Part shown: positions 1 through 9,542 of the stretch, piece after piece
Numbering within the stretch: the first letter of the stretch is position 1
Layout of the letters: every line of letters starts with the position of its first letter
NCBI RefSeq assembly: GCF_000576555.1
Contig: NZ_CP007145.1
Coordinates: forward strand, 1,178,001-1,242,000
Direction of reading: 5' to 3'
Source: Hymenobacter swuensis DY53
GTDB lineage: Bacteria > Bacteroidota > Bacteroidia > Cytophagales > Hymenobacteraceae
Length of the DNA stretch: 64,000 bases
Made by a program: the position numbers and the translations under genes
The notes under the pieces: model-generated
What the model was told of the DNA's origin: nothing
The model's database searches: none
What the model saw: only the letters and a program-made list of their open reading frames with translations

Positions 1-880
1 TGTTTTGGGTGGCCGGGTGAGTGAGGCCGCTGGACGTTACTTCGTATACCGGCTGCTTCAGGCCCGGTACCGATACTTTGGACATCTCCCCGATATGCCG
101 GTCGCCGCTGACGAGCAGCAGGCCCTTGGGTTGGGTTTCGGCAAACAGCCTGAGCAGCCGCTGCCGGGCCGCCGGAAAGTTGGCCCACTTCTCGAAGCGG
201 TGCTCCTGAGGCAGAAACTGAATGCCCGAGCCAATGATGTGCGCGTCGGCGTCGGAGTTTTGTAGCTGCTGGCGCAGCCACTGCCACTGGGCTTCGCCCA
301 GCACGTCGCCGGTGGGGTTGGGGCGGTACACCAGAGCCGAGTCGCGGAACAGCGGGTCCTGAAAATACCGGTCGTCCAGCAGAATCACCTTCACCTTCCT
401 GCGGCCCACGGCATACTCATACGAGGCGTAAATGCCCGCCTGCTGCCGGCGCGGACTATCGGCGGGCTCCTGCAGAAAGTCGAGGGCCAGCTGCTGGTTC
501 TGGGCCTTAAAGGGGTAGTTTTTGTCGCCGTCGTTGCGGCCGTAGTCGTGGTCGTCCCAGGTTCCGATTATCCTGGTGCCCTGCTCGCGCAACTGGCGGT
601 AGCCGGGCTGGTCGAACTGGGCTTGGTACTTGGCCCGCAGCACGGCGGGGTCGTCGGAGTCGCCGTAGATGTTGTCGCCCAGCCAGATCCATACCTGGGG
701 CTGGTTGTGGGCAATATCGTCCCAGAGCGGCTGGGGCAAATCGTGCCGGTTACAGGAGCCGAAGGCCAAGCGTAGCTCGGCGGCAGGGGTAGGAGCAGGG
801 GCGGTAGACTGGGCCCGAGCAACCGGCTGCCCCAGCAGGAGCAAACCGGCCGCCAATAGGCCGCGCGCAGTTGTTTTCAT
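1..880 (-). CDS. PhoD-like alkaline phosphatase / metallophosphoesterase, C-terminus beyond window
   Basis: The frame is open from an ATG at 880 down to the window edge, giving about 293 residues without the C-terminus. A cleavable signal peptide (residues 1-24, ending ARAQ) predicts export. Metal-site motifs of the PhoD/PPP-like fold follow in order: FGSCNRHD near residue 40, GDNIYGD near 70, WDDHDYGRND near 108, LDDRYF near 168 and SGDRHIGE near 257. These His and Asp residues normally hold the two metals that hydrolyse phosphomono- or diesters. The protein is probably a periplasmic or surface phosphatase used in phosphate or organophosphate scavenging. The exact substrate cannot be read from sequence. 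Confidence 0.85.
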   Translation of the reverse strand, partial: MKTTARGLLAAGLLLLGQPVARAQSTAPAPTPAAELRLAFGSCNRHDLPQPLWDDIAHNQPQVWIWLGDNIYGDSDDPAVLRAKYQAQFDQPGYRQLREQGTRIIGTWDDHDYGRNDGDKNYPFKAQNQQLALDFLQEPADSPRRQQAGIYASYEYAVGRRKVKVILLDDRYFQDPLFRDSALVYRPNPTGDVLGEAQWQWLRQQLQNSDADAHIIGSGIQFLPQEHRFEKWANFPAARQRLLRLFAETQPKGLLLVSGDRHIGEMSKVSVPGLKQPVYEVTSSGLTHPATQN

Positions 881-986
881 ACCGTAAAGATGCAGCCCCG
901 GGCCCCGGCGCTGCGCCTGTAGCCCGGAAAAGCCAACGAATAACGCCCTGCGCCGCACTTTTTCAGGCTCTGCCGGTTATCTACTC

Positions 987-1127
987 ATGCCCGTACGCCG
1001 CCCCCACGACAAGCCCAACCATTTTACCTCCGACGACGCCCGTCTGCTCAAGGCCATCGGTATTGGTATTGGCAGTTCCTTTCTGCTGGGGCTGCTGCTC
1101 ATGCTGCTCGTGGCGTTTCTGGGCTAG
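987..1127 (+). CDS. small membrane protein (46 aa), hypothetical
   Basis: This is a short frame starting MPVRRPHDKPNHFTSDDARL and followed by one hydrophobic segment (IGIGIGSSFLLGLLLMLLVA) that runs to the stop. A basic cytoplasmic head with a single C-terminal membrane helix is a plausible small-protein architecture. It lies between a divergent phosphatase gene and a convergent one, where no other coding is seen. I do not recognise a family. The ordered composition (polar head, clean helix, stop) favours a real gene, but a chance frame cannot be excluded. Confidence 0.5.
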   Translation: MPVRRPHDKPNHFTSDDARLLKAIGIGIGSSFLLGLLLMLLVAFLG

Positions 1128-1198
1128 CAGCAAGGAAACAGCGGCGCGCCGCGCGTCACCCTCAGCATGTCCCGCTTTTGTTTCCTTACCAATTAGGA

Positions 1199-2470
1199 CT
1201 AGCGTCTGATGGGGGCTTTGGGAGCGGGTTTCTTCACCATCGAGCCGAACGCGCCCTTCTTCTCGAAGGCGCTGACCACCTCTTCCTCGGCGGGGGTGCG
1301 CTTCACCACGGGGTTGTTGGCCCAGAACTCTGGGTCATAGGGCTTGGCCTTGATGGCATCCAGGTCCCGGTCAGTGAGGGTGGCGCGGGCGTACGGCAGG
1401 CCGGTTGCCTTGGTGGCCTGATCGAAGAAATACGTAAATGACGACACGTTAATAGCCAGAGGCTGTTTGCCGGGCTCGGCCAGATTTGTGGTCAAATCCA
1501 TCTTCATTAGCTCCAGCGGGGCCACGCTGGCTTTCCCGCCGGGCCGGAAAGCCATTTCAATAGTCAGTTTGGCATCCGTAAATTTCTGGCGCAGGTTGTT
1601 AGTGCTGCCCGTAAAGCTGGGCTGTACCATGCGGTAGCGCACTACCTGGTTGGTTTCAATGTCAATCCAGATGGTACCCTGAGCGCGGTATTTCACCTCG
1701 GGGCGGGTTTCGAAACTGATTTCGGCCACGCCGCCCGTCGAGTCTTCGCCCACAATGCCCTTTAGTTCCAGCAGGTAGTTCTTCTCCACGTTCGGACTCA
1801 GCAAGGCTAGGGAAGTTGTGCTGTCCTGCTGGGCATCAAAAAGCCCGAATTTGCGGGTGTATACCGAGAAATTACTCAGGTTGATGGGCGCCTGCACCGC
1901 CGCGTAACGGCCCTGGGCCAGGGTGGTACCCTCGATGCGCGCCGGGTTCGACTTCACGTTCCAGACCACCTCCTGCAACTCGGTAGGCTTATCGTCGATG
2001 CGGGTAATCTGGCGGTAGAAGGCTTTGCCGTAGTACGCGCGGCGGTAGTTCCGCTGTAGGTTACGGAAGGCCCGGTCCACCATCTGAAACGGAAAGCTGG
2101 CCACCTTCACCTCCGGCAGCACAATGGTAGCCGGGGCCAGGGCCACGTCCAGCGCGGCGGCTCCGGAAGTAACCCGGAGTGTATCCTTCACGTGGCCCAG
2201 CTCCGAAATCTGCAACGTGATGGGCAACTGGCTTACTACCAACGTAAACTCGCCTTCCATATTCGTGGAAGTGCCGTTGCTGGTACCGGGTACGGCCACG
2301 CTGGCGAAAGGCAATACTTCCCGGGTTTCCTTGTCGCGCACCACACCGCGTAGTTGTACCTGGGCCAGGCTCAGGTGCGCGCCGCTGAGCAGCAGCAGCA
2401 ATGCAGTCAGGAAACGAAGCGGCGCGGCCACTTTTTGGAAGGGAGCAGAAGACAGACGAGCAGACAGCAT
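1199..2470 (-). CDS. carboxypeptidase-like regulatory domain protein, exported
   Basis: This 423-residue protein has an N-terminal signal peptide ending near residue 36 (SLAQ). A CarboxypepD_reg-like beta-sandwich follows at residues 38-120, with GVVRDKETREVLPFASVAVPG, GTSTNMEGEF and the typical C-terminal VALAP. This module opens many Bacteroidota outer-membrane and periplasmic proteins. The remaining 300 residues resemble the family that carries this domain without a TonB barrel, and their function is unknown. A TAnnTTTG box lies about 80 nt upstream of the ATG. It is a single-gene unit divergent from the superoxide dismutase gene. Confidence 0.75.
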   Translation of the reverse strand: MLSARLSSAPFQKVAAPLRFLTALLLLLSGAHLSLAQVQLRGVVRDKETREVLPFASVAVPGTSNGTSTNMEGEFTLVVSQLPITLQISELGHVKDTLRVTSGAAALDVALAPATIVLPEVKVASFPFQMVDRAFRNLQRNYRRAYYGKAFYRQITRIDDKPTELQEVVWNVKSNPARIEGTTLAQGRYAAVQAPINLSNFSVYTRKFGLFDAQQDSTTSLALLSPNVEKNYLLELKGIVGEDSTGGVAEISFETRPEVKYRAQGTIWIDIETNQVVRYRMVQPSFTGSTNNLRQKFTDAKLTIEMAFRPGGKASVAPLELMKMDLTTNLAEPGKQPLAINVSSFTYFFDQATKATGLPYARATLTDRDLDAIKAKPYDPEFWANNPVVKRTPAEEEVVSAFEKKGAFGSMVKKPAPKAPIRR

Positions 2471-2546
2471 ACAGAAACAGGCAGGTGAAACAGCGCAGAC
2501 GCTGAGAGATGAACGCAGGCCCGACCCAAAACCGTGCCCGCATGCA

Positions 2547-2554
2547 CAAAAGTA
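2547..2554 (-). promoter_or_regulatory. TAnnTTTG promoter box for the CarboxypepD_reg-like gene
   Basis: The minus strand reads TACTTTTG, a match to the Bacteroidota -7 consensus TAnnTTTG, 76 nt upstream of the start codon. No clear TTG -33 element is seen at the usual spacing, so the call rests on one element. Confidence 0.45.
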
Positions 2555-2668
2555 GCCGCTAAATGCAACAGCCGGGCCTCATTTCAGGTAAGTAGTTCTA
2601 CCTTGGGCGCAACTGGCCGGCTCTGGTCGGCCACTGCGTCCTTCCACTGTTTCCTTGTCTCTACAATC

Positions 2669-3418
2669 ATGCTGAAGCGAGATTTCCTGAAAAACGGCCT
2701 GCTCACACTAGTGGGCGCTATGGTGAGCCCGGCGTTGCTGGCGGCCGCCCACGAAGAAAAGCTCCTGCGCGAAGCCCGAGCCACTCCTATGGCCGATGGG
2801 CCCTTCACGCTGCCCGCTTTGCCCTACGCTTTCAATGCGCTGGAACCGCACATCGATGCCAAAACGATGGAAATCCACCACGATGCGCACCACAAGACTT
2901 ACGTTTCCAAACTCAACGAAGCCGTAGCCGGCAAGCCCGAGGAAAAGCTGAGCCTGGCCCAGCTGCTGGCTTCCGCCAGTAAGCAGCCCGATGCCATCCG
3001 TAACAACGCCGGGGGCCACTGGAACCACTCCTTCTTCTGGCAGATTCTCTCGCCTAAAGGGGGCGGACAGCCTACGGCCGGCCTGGCCGCCGCCATCAAC
3101 AAGGACTTCGGTTCCTACGAGAAGTTCACCGAAGAATTCACCAAGGCTGCTACCGGCCGCTTCGGTTCCGGCTGGGCCTGGCTGATTTACGACAAGAAGG
3201 CGGGCAAACTGATGATTACCTCTACCGCCAACCAGGATAACCCCCTGATGGACATTGCCGGCATCCAGCGCGGCACGCCCATCCTGGGCCTTGATGTGTG
3301 GGAGCACGCCTATTACCTCAAGCACCAGAACAAGCGTCCCGACTACATCAAGACGTTCTGGAACGTGGTGAACTGGCAGGAAGTGGGCAGCCGCTACGAC
3401 GAAGCCCGCAAGGGCTAA
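2669..3418 (+). CDS. sodA: superoxide dismutase, Mn type, exported
   Basis: This 249-residue Fe/Mn superoxide dismutase converts superoxide to peroxide and oxygen. Metal ligands sit in the expected places: His in [12 protein letters not shown], His in [10 protein letters not shown], and Asp and His in [16 protein letters not shown]. The Gly in GGHWNH together with the Gln in ANQDNPL is the pattern of manganese rather than iron enzymes. The N-terminus, [20 protein letters not shown], resembles a Tat signal (KRDFLK in place of RRxFLK) followed by a hydrophobic stretch, so export after folding with metal is likely. The ATG at 2669 is chosen because upstream in-frame codons add a non-conserved, non-signal extension. 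A strong hairpin terminator follows. Confidence 0.92.
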   Translation: MLKRDFLKNGLLTLVGAMVSPALLAAAHEEKLLREARATPMADGPFTLPALPYAFNALEPHIDAKTMEIHHDAHHKTYVSKLNEAVAGKPEEKLSLAQLLASASKQPDAIRNNAGGHWNHSFFWQILSPKGGGQPTAGLAAAINKDFGSYEKFTEEFTKAATGRFGSGWAWLIYDKKAGKLMITSTANQDNPLMDIAGIQRGTPILGLDVWEHAYYLKHQNKRPDYIKTFWNVVNWQEVGSRYDEARKG

Positions 3419-3430
3419 GGTATAATCACC

Positions 3431-3480
3431 TACACGAAGAAGCCCCTTTCTCCGGCCGGAGGAAGGGGCTTCTTCGTGTA
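3431..3480. terminator. bidirectional hairpin terminator between sodA and the DUF6438 lipoprotein gene
   Basis: Near-perfect 20-bp arms (TACACGAAGAAGCCCCTT and its complement) flank a short GC-rich loop between two convergent genes. No long T-run follows, so the stem strength carries the call. Confidence 0.75.
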
Positions 3481-3496
3481 GTTTCAGAGAGAAGGA

Positions 3497-4606
3497 CTAT
3501 TTCTCCGCCGATACACCCAGGGCTTTTTCAACCTGCGCGTTAATCAGGGTAAACAGCTTCTGCAGTTCCGCTGGCACGTTATCCTCGGCCCGTACCGATT
3601 TCCTGGTGCCATCGGGGTACGTGATGGTGAGGGCAGTGGACGGCATATCGGAGGCACCGCTGCCGTAGGTAGTTGATAACTGACGGAAGCCGATCTGGTC
3701 GGCGGCCTGCAGCAGGTTGCGCACGGTTTCCGGACTCAGCCGTACCTCCCGCTGGCCCTCTACCGGCGCGTAGCGGAATCCTTCGTACTGCACCCGTCCA
3801 TCGGCAAAAATCCGGGCCGTAAAATGCGGACATCTACCCAGACAGGGCGTGCGGCCGAATACCATAGCTGGTTCCGTCGTGGCGGCCTGAACTTCCTTGC
3901 CGGACTTGATGCCACCCATTTCCGCGGGTGTTTCCGTAACCGCTACCTGGGTTGGGCCATTCACGCTTTCTTTACTGGGCTTGATGCCGCCAGTTTCAAA
4001 CGGTATTTCCGCGCCAGTAGCCGGCACCGGGTCGCCTGATTCCTTCTGCGGTTTCACTCCGCCATGTCCCAGTGCCGGGCTGGCCGGCGGTGCCAGTTCC
4101 TTACTCGGCTTTATACCGCCCGTTTGGTAAGGCAAGGTGGGAGCAGGAGCTGGCGTTGAAGCCGGAGCCGGCATTGCCGTTTCCTTGACCGGTTTCACGC
4201 CGCCAGTAGGATAGGGGTAAGTGGGGACAGGGGCCGGATTGTGAGTTGGGGCAGGAACTGGAGGCGGCGTAGCTGGTTGTTTAATAGGCTTCACCCCACC
4301 AGTAGGGTAGGCCGGAGGAGAAGCTGGCGTGGGCGTCTGGCGTACCGGTCCGGGGGCTGGCGCTGGGCTTGATGGAGCCGGGTAGGAAGGGCCCGGGGCC
4401 TGGGCTACCGGCGGGTACTGCCGGGGCGGATACGAAGTGCGCGGGCGCGGAGCGGGCTCCCAACGGCCCCGGGGAGGCATGCGCCGGGGCGGGTTGCTGG
4501 CCATGGGCGCATCAGTGGCAGCCGGCACGTAATAGTTCACGGTGCAGGCCGACAGAGTACCCAGCCCCAACAGTACAACAAACGAAGCACGTAAAGAGGA
4601 ACGCAT
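3497..4606 (-). CDS. proline-rich lipoprotein with six GG(V/I)KPxK repeats and a DUF6438 domain
   Basis: This 369-residue protein has a lipobox (LSAC, Cys21), so it should be membrane-anchored by lipid. Residues 35-245 form a Pro/Ala/Thr-rich linker containing six degenerate copies of TGG(V/I)KPxK(E/Q), with the GG pairs at about 103, 135, 163, 182, 207 and 231. The C-terminal 115 residues (RTPCLGRCPHFTARIFADGR, then an EGQREVRLS segment) match DUF6438, a domain of unknown function in Bacteroidota with a paired-Cys start. The linker could span the periplasm or act as a binding array (inference). It is convergent with sodA. Confidence 0.75.
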   Translation of the reverse strand: MRSSLRASFVVLLGLGTLSACTVNYYVPAATDAPMASNPPRRMPPRGRWEPAPRPRTSYPPRQYPPVAQAPGPSYPAPSSPAPAPGPVRQTPTPASPPAYPTGGVKPIKQPATPPPVPAPTHNPAPVPTYPYPTGGVKPVKETAMPAPASTPAPAPTLPYQTGGIKPSKELAPPASPALGHGGVKPQKESGDPVPATGAEIPFETGGIKPSKESVNGPTQVAVTETPAEMGGIKSGKEVQAATTEPAMVFGRTPCLGRCPHFTARIFADGRVQYEGFRYAPVEGQREVRLSPETVRNLLQAADQIGFRQLSTTYGSGASDMPSTALTITYPDGTRKSVRAEDNVPAELQKLFTLINAQVEKALGVSAEK

Positions 4607-4680
4607 AAGAAAGGGAGGAAAAGAGAGTAAGCAATATAGCTAAACTGCTATAGCCAAACTTGGTGCCAGAACAACAAAAA

Positions 4681-4708
4681 GCCCCGCCGCCAGAACGGCA
4701 GCGGGGCT
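4681..4708 (-). terminator. rho-independent terminator of yidC
   Basis: A GCCCCGC(C)GCC / GGC(A)GCGGGGC hairpin on the minus strand is followed in the minus direction by a T-run (AAAAA at 4676-4680 on the plus strand). It lies 28 nt past the yidC stop codon. Confidence 0.85.
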
Positions 4709-4735
4709 TCCAGCTAAGTGAATCAGCGGGTTGTG

Positions 4736-6613
4736 TTACGAGCGGCGCGTTTTGCGCGGCTGCTTCGGCGATACGTCTGAAGCACCAGTGCCGGGCTCCA
4801 CGTCGGTATCGTCGTCAGTATTTTTGGCTACCCGACCCGTTTGCTTGGTCTGGGCTTCTTTTTCCTGAGCGGCTTTCATGGCATCCTGCAGGCGGGCGGC
4901 AAAGCCGGTGGGCTTCTTGTCCTTGTTCTTCACCTTGTTGGCTTCCAGCTTGGCGCGCAGCTTGGTGTCATCCACGAAGCGGCGGGTAATGGCCTGCTGG
5001 GCCATCGTCACCAAGTTCGAAACCAAGTAGTACCACGTCAGACCAGCTGCGAAGCTGTTCAGCACGAAGAAGAACACCAGCGGCATGAGGTAGCTGTAGA
5101 ACTTCATGGGCCCCTGCATGGCGGCGGGGTTGCTCTGGTTGCTCTGGTAGGTCATAGCCAGCGTCGAGAGCGTCATCAGCAGCGTGAACAAGCTGATGTG
5201 GCTGCCCAAAAACGGCAGCTCGAACGGCAGCCGGATGGGGCTGTCGTAGGTGCTCAGGTCGTGGGCCCACAGGAAGGATTGCTGCCGTAGTTCAATGGCG
5301 TTCGGGAAGAACTGGAACATAGCGAACAGAATGGGGATGGTGAGCAGCGTGGGAATGCAGCCGCTGAGCGGACTCACGCCCATGCTCTGGTGCAGCTTCA
5401 TGGTTTCCTGCTGCTGCTTCACCTGGTCGTCGGGGAACTTCTCCTTAATGGCATCCAGTTCCGGCTTGAGCACCTTCATCTTGGCCTGACTCTCGTAGGT
5501 TTTGTACGTCAGCGGCCAGGTCACCAGCTTGATGAGCACTACCAGCAGCGCGATGATGATGCCGTAAGAACCGATAAACTGCTCCAAGAAGTGGAACACG
5601 GGCAGAATCACGAAGCGGTTTACCCAGCGGAACAGACCCCAGCCCAGGTACACGTTCCGGTCGAAATCGGGGGCCACGCCCTTCAGGGTGCTGAAGGAGT
5701 TGGGCCCGAAGTAGAAGCGGAAGTTGGCTTTGCCCTGCTGCACATCGGTCACCGGAATAGCCAGCGTGCTGCTCAGGGTTTTGATGGTCGTCGTGTCGTT
5801 GAGGTCAACCGTAGAGTTAAGTTGGCCCGAGCTGAACTGGTTGTCGGCGATGATGCCGGCCACGAAGAAATCGTGCTTGTGCGCTACCCATTTCAGCGGC
5901 TCCGTCACCTTGATTTCTTCGGGGTTTTCGGATGCTTCGGCTAGGGCCGTGTGGTCGCCCGAAACCAAGTAGCGGTTGATGGTGCTGTGGTTGCGATTCT
6001 GCTTACGGTCCTGCTCCGTCTGGCGCACGTTGTCCACGAAGGTGAACGTCAGCGCCTCCTGAGCCAGCGTCGAAGCCAGGCCATTGAAGCGCAGGTTATA
6101 GCTCAGCTCGTAGCTGTTGGCGGGCAGCGTGTACAACTGCTCAATCTGGCCGCCGGCCACGTCGGCCACGAAGCGTAGCGCATTGGTGCCCTGCGGCTCG
6201 GCCCGGAAATACAGGTCCGAAAGCTTGATCTGGCGGCCGTCGGTAGTGCGGAAGCGGGTATCAATCTGGGCGCTTTGGGCATCAAAGATATCCAGCGGCT
6301 TACCAAAGAACGTTTTGTAGTCGGCGAGGCGTACGGCCTGCACACGGCCCCCTTTCGAGGAAAACGTTACAGTCAGCCGGTCGTTTTTCAGCTCCGTCGT
6401 TTGGGCCGAACCCGAGGCAGCGGCGGCAAACGTGCCCAACTGCCGAACCAGCGCGGCCGAATCAGGTACAACGGGAGCAGTTCCGGGCGTGGCGGCAGCG
6501 GCAGTTTTGGCGGGGGCGGCTGGCTCCGGTTGCGGCTTAGTAGGCGCAAACTGGAGGTAAATCAGAAGCAAGGCCGCAATCAGAAACAGGCCAATTGCTG
6601 AATTTCTGTCCAT
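4736..6613 (-). CDS. yidC: membrane protein insertase YidC
   Basis: This 625-residue protein is of usual length for Gram-negative YidC. It starts with the anchor MDRNSAIGLFLIAALLLIYLQF. A Pro/Ala-rich linker and a large periplasmic beta-domain (about residues 70-340) follow. The conserved C-terminal membrane core holds the segments GSYGIIIALLVVLIKLVTWPLTYKTYES and QETMKLHQSMGVSPLSGCIPTLLTIPILFAMFQFF. The conserved Arg/Lys of the hydrophilic groove lies in the first of these. YidC inserts membrane proteins alone or with SecYEG. The tail is basic, ending KQPRKTRRS, as is common for ribosome contact. It lies downstream of pyrG in the same direction, separated by a palindromic repeat. Confidence 0.97.
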   Translation of the reverse strand: MDRNSAIGLFLIAALLLIYLQFAPTKPQPEPAAPAKTAAAATPGTAPVVPDSAALVRQLGTFAAAASGSAQTTELKNDRLTVTFSSKGGRVQAVRLADYKTFFGKPLDIFDAQSAQIDTRFRTTDGRQIKLSDLYFRAEPQGTNALRFVADVAGGQIEQLYTLPANSYELSYNLRFNGLASTLAQEALTFTFVDNVRQTEQDRKQNRNHSTINRYLVSGDHTALAEASENPEEIKVTEPLKWVAHKHDFFVAGIIADNQFSSGQLNSTVDLNDTTTIKTLSSTLAIPVTDVQQGKANFRFYFGPNSFSTLKGVAPDFDRNVYLGWGLFRWVNRFVILPVFHFLEQFIGSYGIIIALLVVLIKLVTWPLTYKTYESQAKMKVLKPELDAIKEKFPDDQVKQQQETMKLHQSMGVSPLSGCIPTLLTIPILFAMFQFFPNAIELRQQSFLWAHDLSTYDSPIRLPFELPFLGSHISLFTLLMTLSTLAMTYQSNQSNPAAMQGPMKFYSYLMPLVFFFVLNSFAAGLTWYYLVSNLVTMAQQAITRRFVDDTKLRAKLEANKVKNKDKKPTGFAARLQDAMKAAQEKEAQTKQTGRVAKNTDDDTDVEPGTGASDVSPKQPRKTRRS

Positions 6614-6745
6614 TCAGGTAATGGTGAAGACAAATGAAAGTAAGAAGCAGCGCCCCCAGCAAAAATCCGGCAACGCTACCGCAAAGGTCGGACTTGTCAG
6701 GGGAATATTTGCCGGTTGCCATTATTGGCAGTAGAAATGAGTGAA

Positions 6746-6846
6746 AAAGAACGTCATACTGCGCTTACCGAAGCATCTCAACCGGGGCTAATTCACAGTT
6801 AGCATTGCGGTAGAGACGCTTTGGCAAGCGCAGCATGACGTTCTTT
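6746..6846. repeat. dispersed palindromic repeat, family A, between yidC and pyrG
   Basis: Imperfect 39-bp arms (6746-6784 and 6808-6846) carry the recurring core AACGTCAT(g/a)CTGmGCTT and its complement. The same core recurs at 50303-50397 and 63219-63318. It could fold as a long hairpin in RNA and end pyrG transcripts, but no T-run follows. Confidence 0.8.
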
Positions 6847-6858
6847 CAACTTTGCGTT

Positions 6859-8673
<1,815 letters not shown>

Positions 8674-9324
8674 CTACTTCACCTCCGCCGAGCCGATAAT
8701 TTCCTGCACCGGGCCGGTACCTACCAATTGCTGACGGAGCGTATCAGAATCGGCATCCAGCTTGGGGCGAATCTGGTCGAGGGCCATACGCAGGCCCTGC
8801 ACATCGGACAGGCGCGCCGCTTTCGACTGGCTGTAGCCGTGGTACATGGCTACGCGTACTTTGCTGCGGCCGGTGCCGGAGTACGTGCCAATGACTTCGC
8901 CATGAGCATCGATGATCTGGATTTCGGCTTGTACCTCGGTCCGGTACCATTCCAGGGGAATCCCGAGCAGACTGGGTGTCATCAGTGTGAGCATCTGAAA
9001 AGCCTGCAACACGCGGCCGGTACGCTGCTGCTCAGCGCGTGTTACCAGCAGCTTGGCGTAACCGTAGCGCAGGCTGTCATCCACTGCTTCCGCCAGATGG
9101 TAGGCCAGTTCCTGCCGGAATACCTTGCTGGCGTCGTCCGGGTGAGCATCGTCGGCCACTACCAGCGGCCCGGGCTCCACTACGGCTTCCAGTTTGGGCA
9201 GGCGGCCCAGCGCCACCGAGTTGTTGGAGCGGATAGTGCGGTAAACTGCCTTTTCCGTCGACTTGCAGCTGCCCAGGCCTAAGCTGCCCAGCAAACAGAG
9301 AATGATGATGTAGCGGTGCCCCAT
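8674..9324 (-). CDS. lipoprotein, hypothetical (216 aa)
   Basis: The N-terminus MGHRYIIILCLLGSLGLGSC ends in a lipobox with Cys20, so the protein should be lipidated and retained in the envelope. The mature part begins KSTEKAVYRTIRS and contains one predicted mixed alpha/beta domain with EWYRTEVQAEIQIIDAHGEV and GTYSGTGRSKVR near residues 125-160. That looks like the beta-strand edge of lipoproteins related to outer-membrane assembly (inference, weak). I do not recognise a named family. It is a single-gene unit with a strong terminator. Confidence 0.7.
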   Translation of the reverse strand: MGHRYIIILCLLGSLGLGSCKSTEKAVYRTIRSNNSVALGRLPKLEAVVEPGPLVVADDAHPDDASKVFRQELAYHLAEAVDDSLRYGYAKLLVTRAEQQRTGRVLQAFQMLTLMTPSLLGIPLEWYRTEVQAEIQIIDAHGEVIGTYSGTGRSKVRVAMYHGYSQSKAARLSDVQGLRMALDQIRPKLDADSDTLRQQLVGTGPVQEIIGSAEVK

Positions 9325-9472
9325 AAAAGGATAGTTTCAGTGCCGTCGTCAGGAAGAAGTACAAAAATAGCCAACTAGTTCCCGCAAAGAAACTATGCTT
9401 GCCAGATTTCCGGAGAAACTCGGTGAACAGCCCGAAAACTACTCAGACGCAACAAATTACCAGCCATGCTAA

Positions 9473-9517
9473 ACGACACCTTCCCCTGCTGCCGGGGGCA
9501 ACAAGGGAAGGTGTCGT
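9473..9517. terminator. hairpin downstream of the dicarboxylate symporter gene
   Basis: The 13-bp perfect arms (ACGACACCTTCCC and complement) flank a 19-nt loop. Only a short T3 follows on the minus strand, so termination efficiency is uncertain. Confidence 0.5.
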
Positions 9518-9542
9518 AAGTCCATTCGAAAGTCGGGTTAGC

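Noticed and set aside
6537..6722. 61-residue frame on the minus strand upstream of yidC
   Set aside because: It overlaps the yidC start, has no recognised motif or promoter, and yidC's own anchor fits the ATG at 6613.
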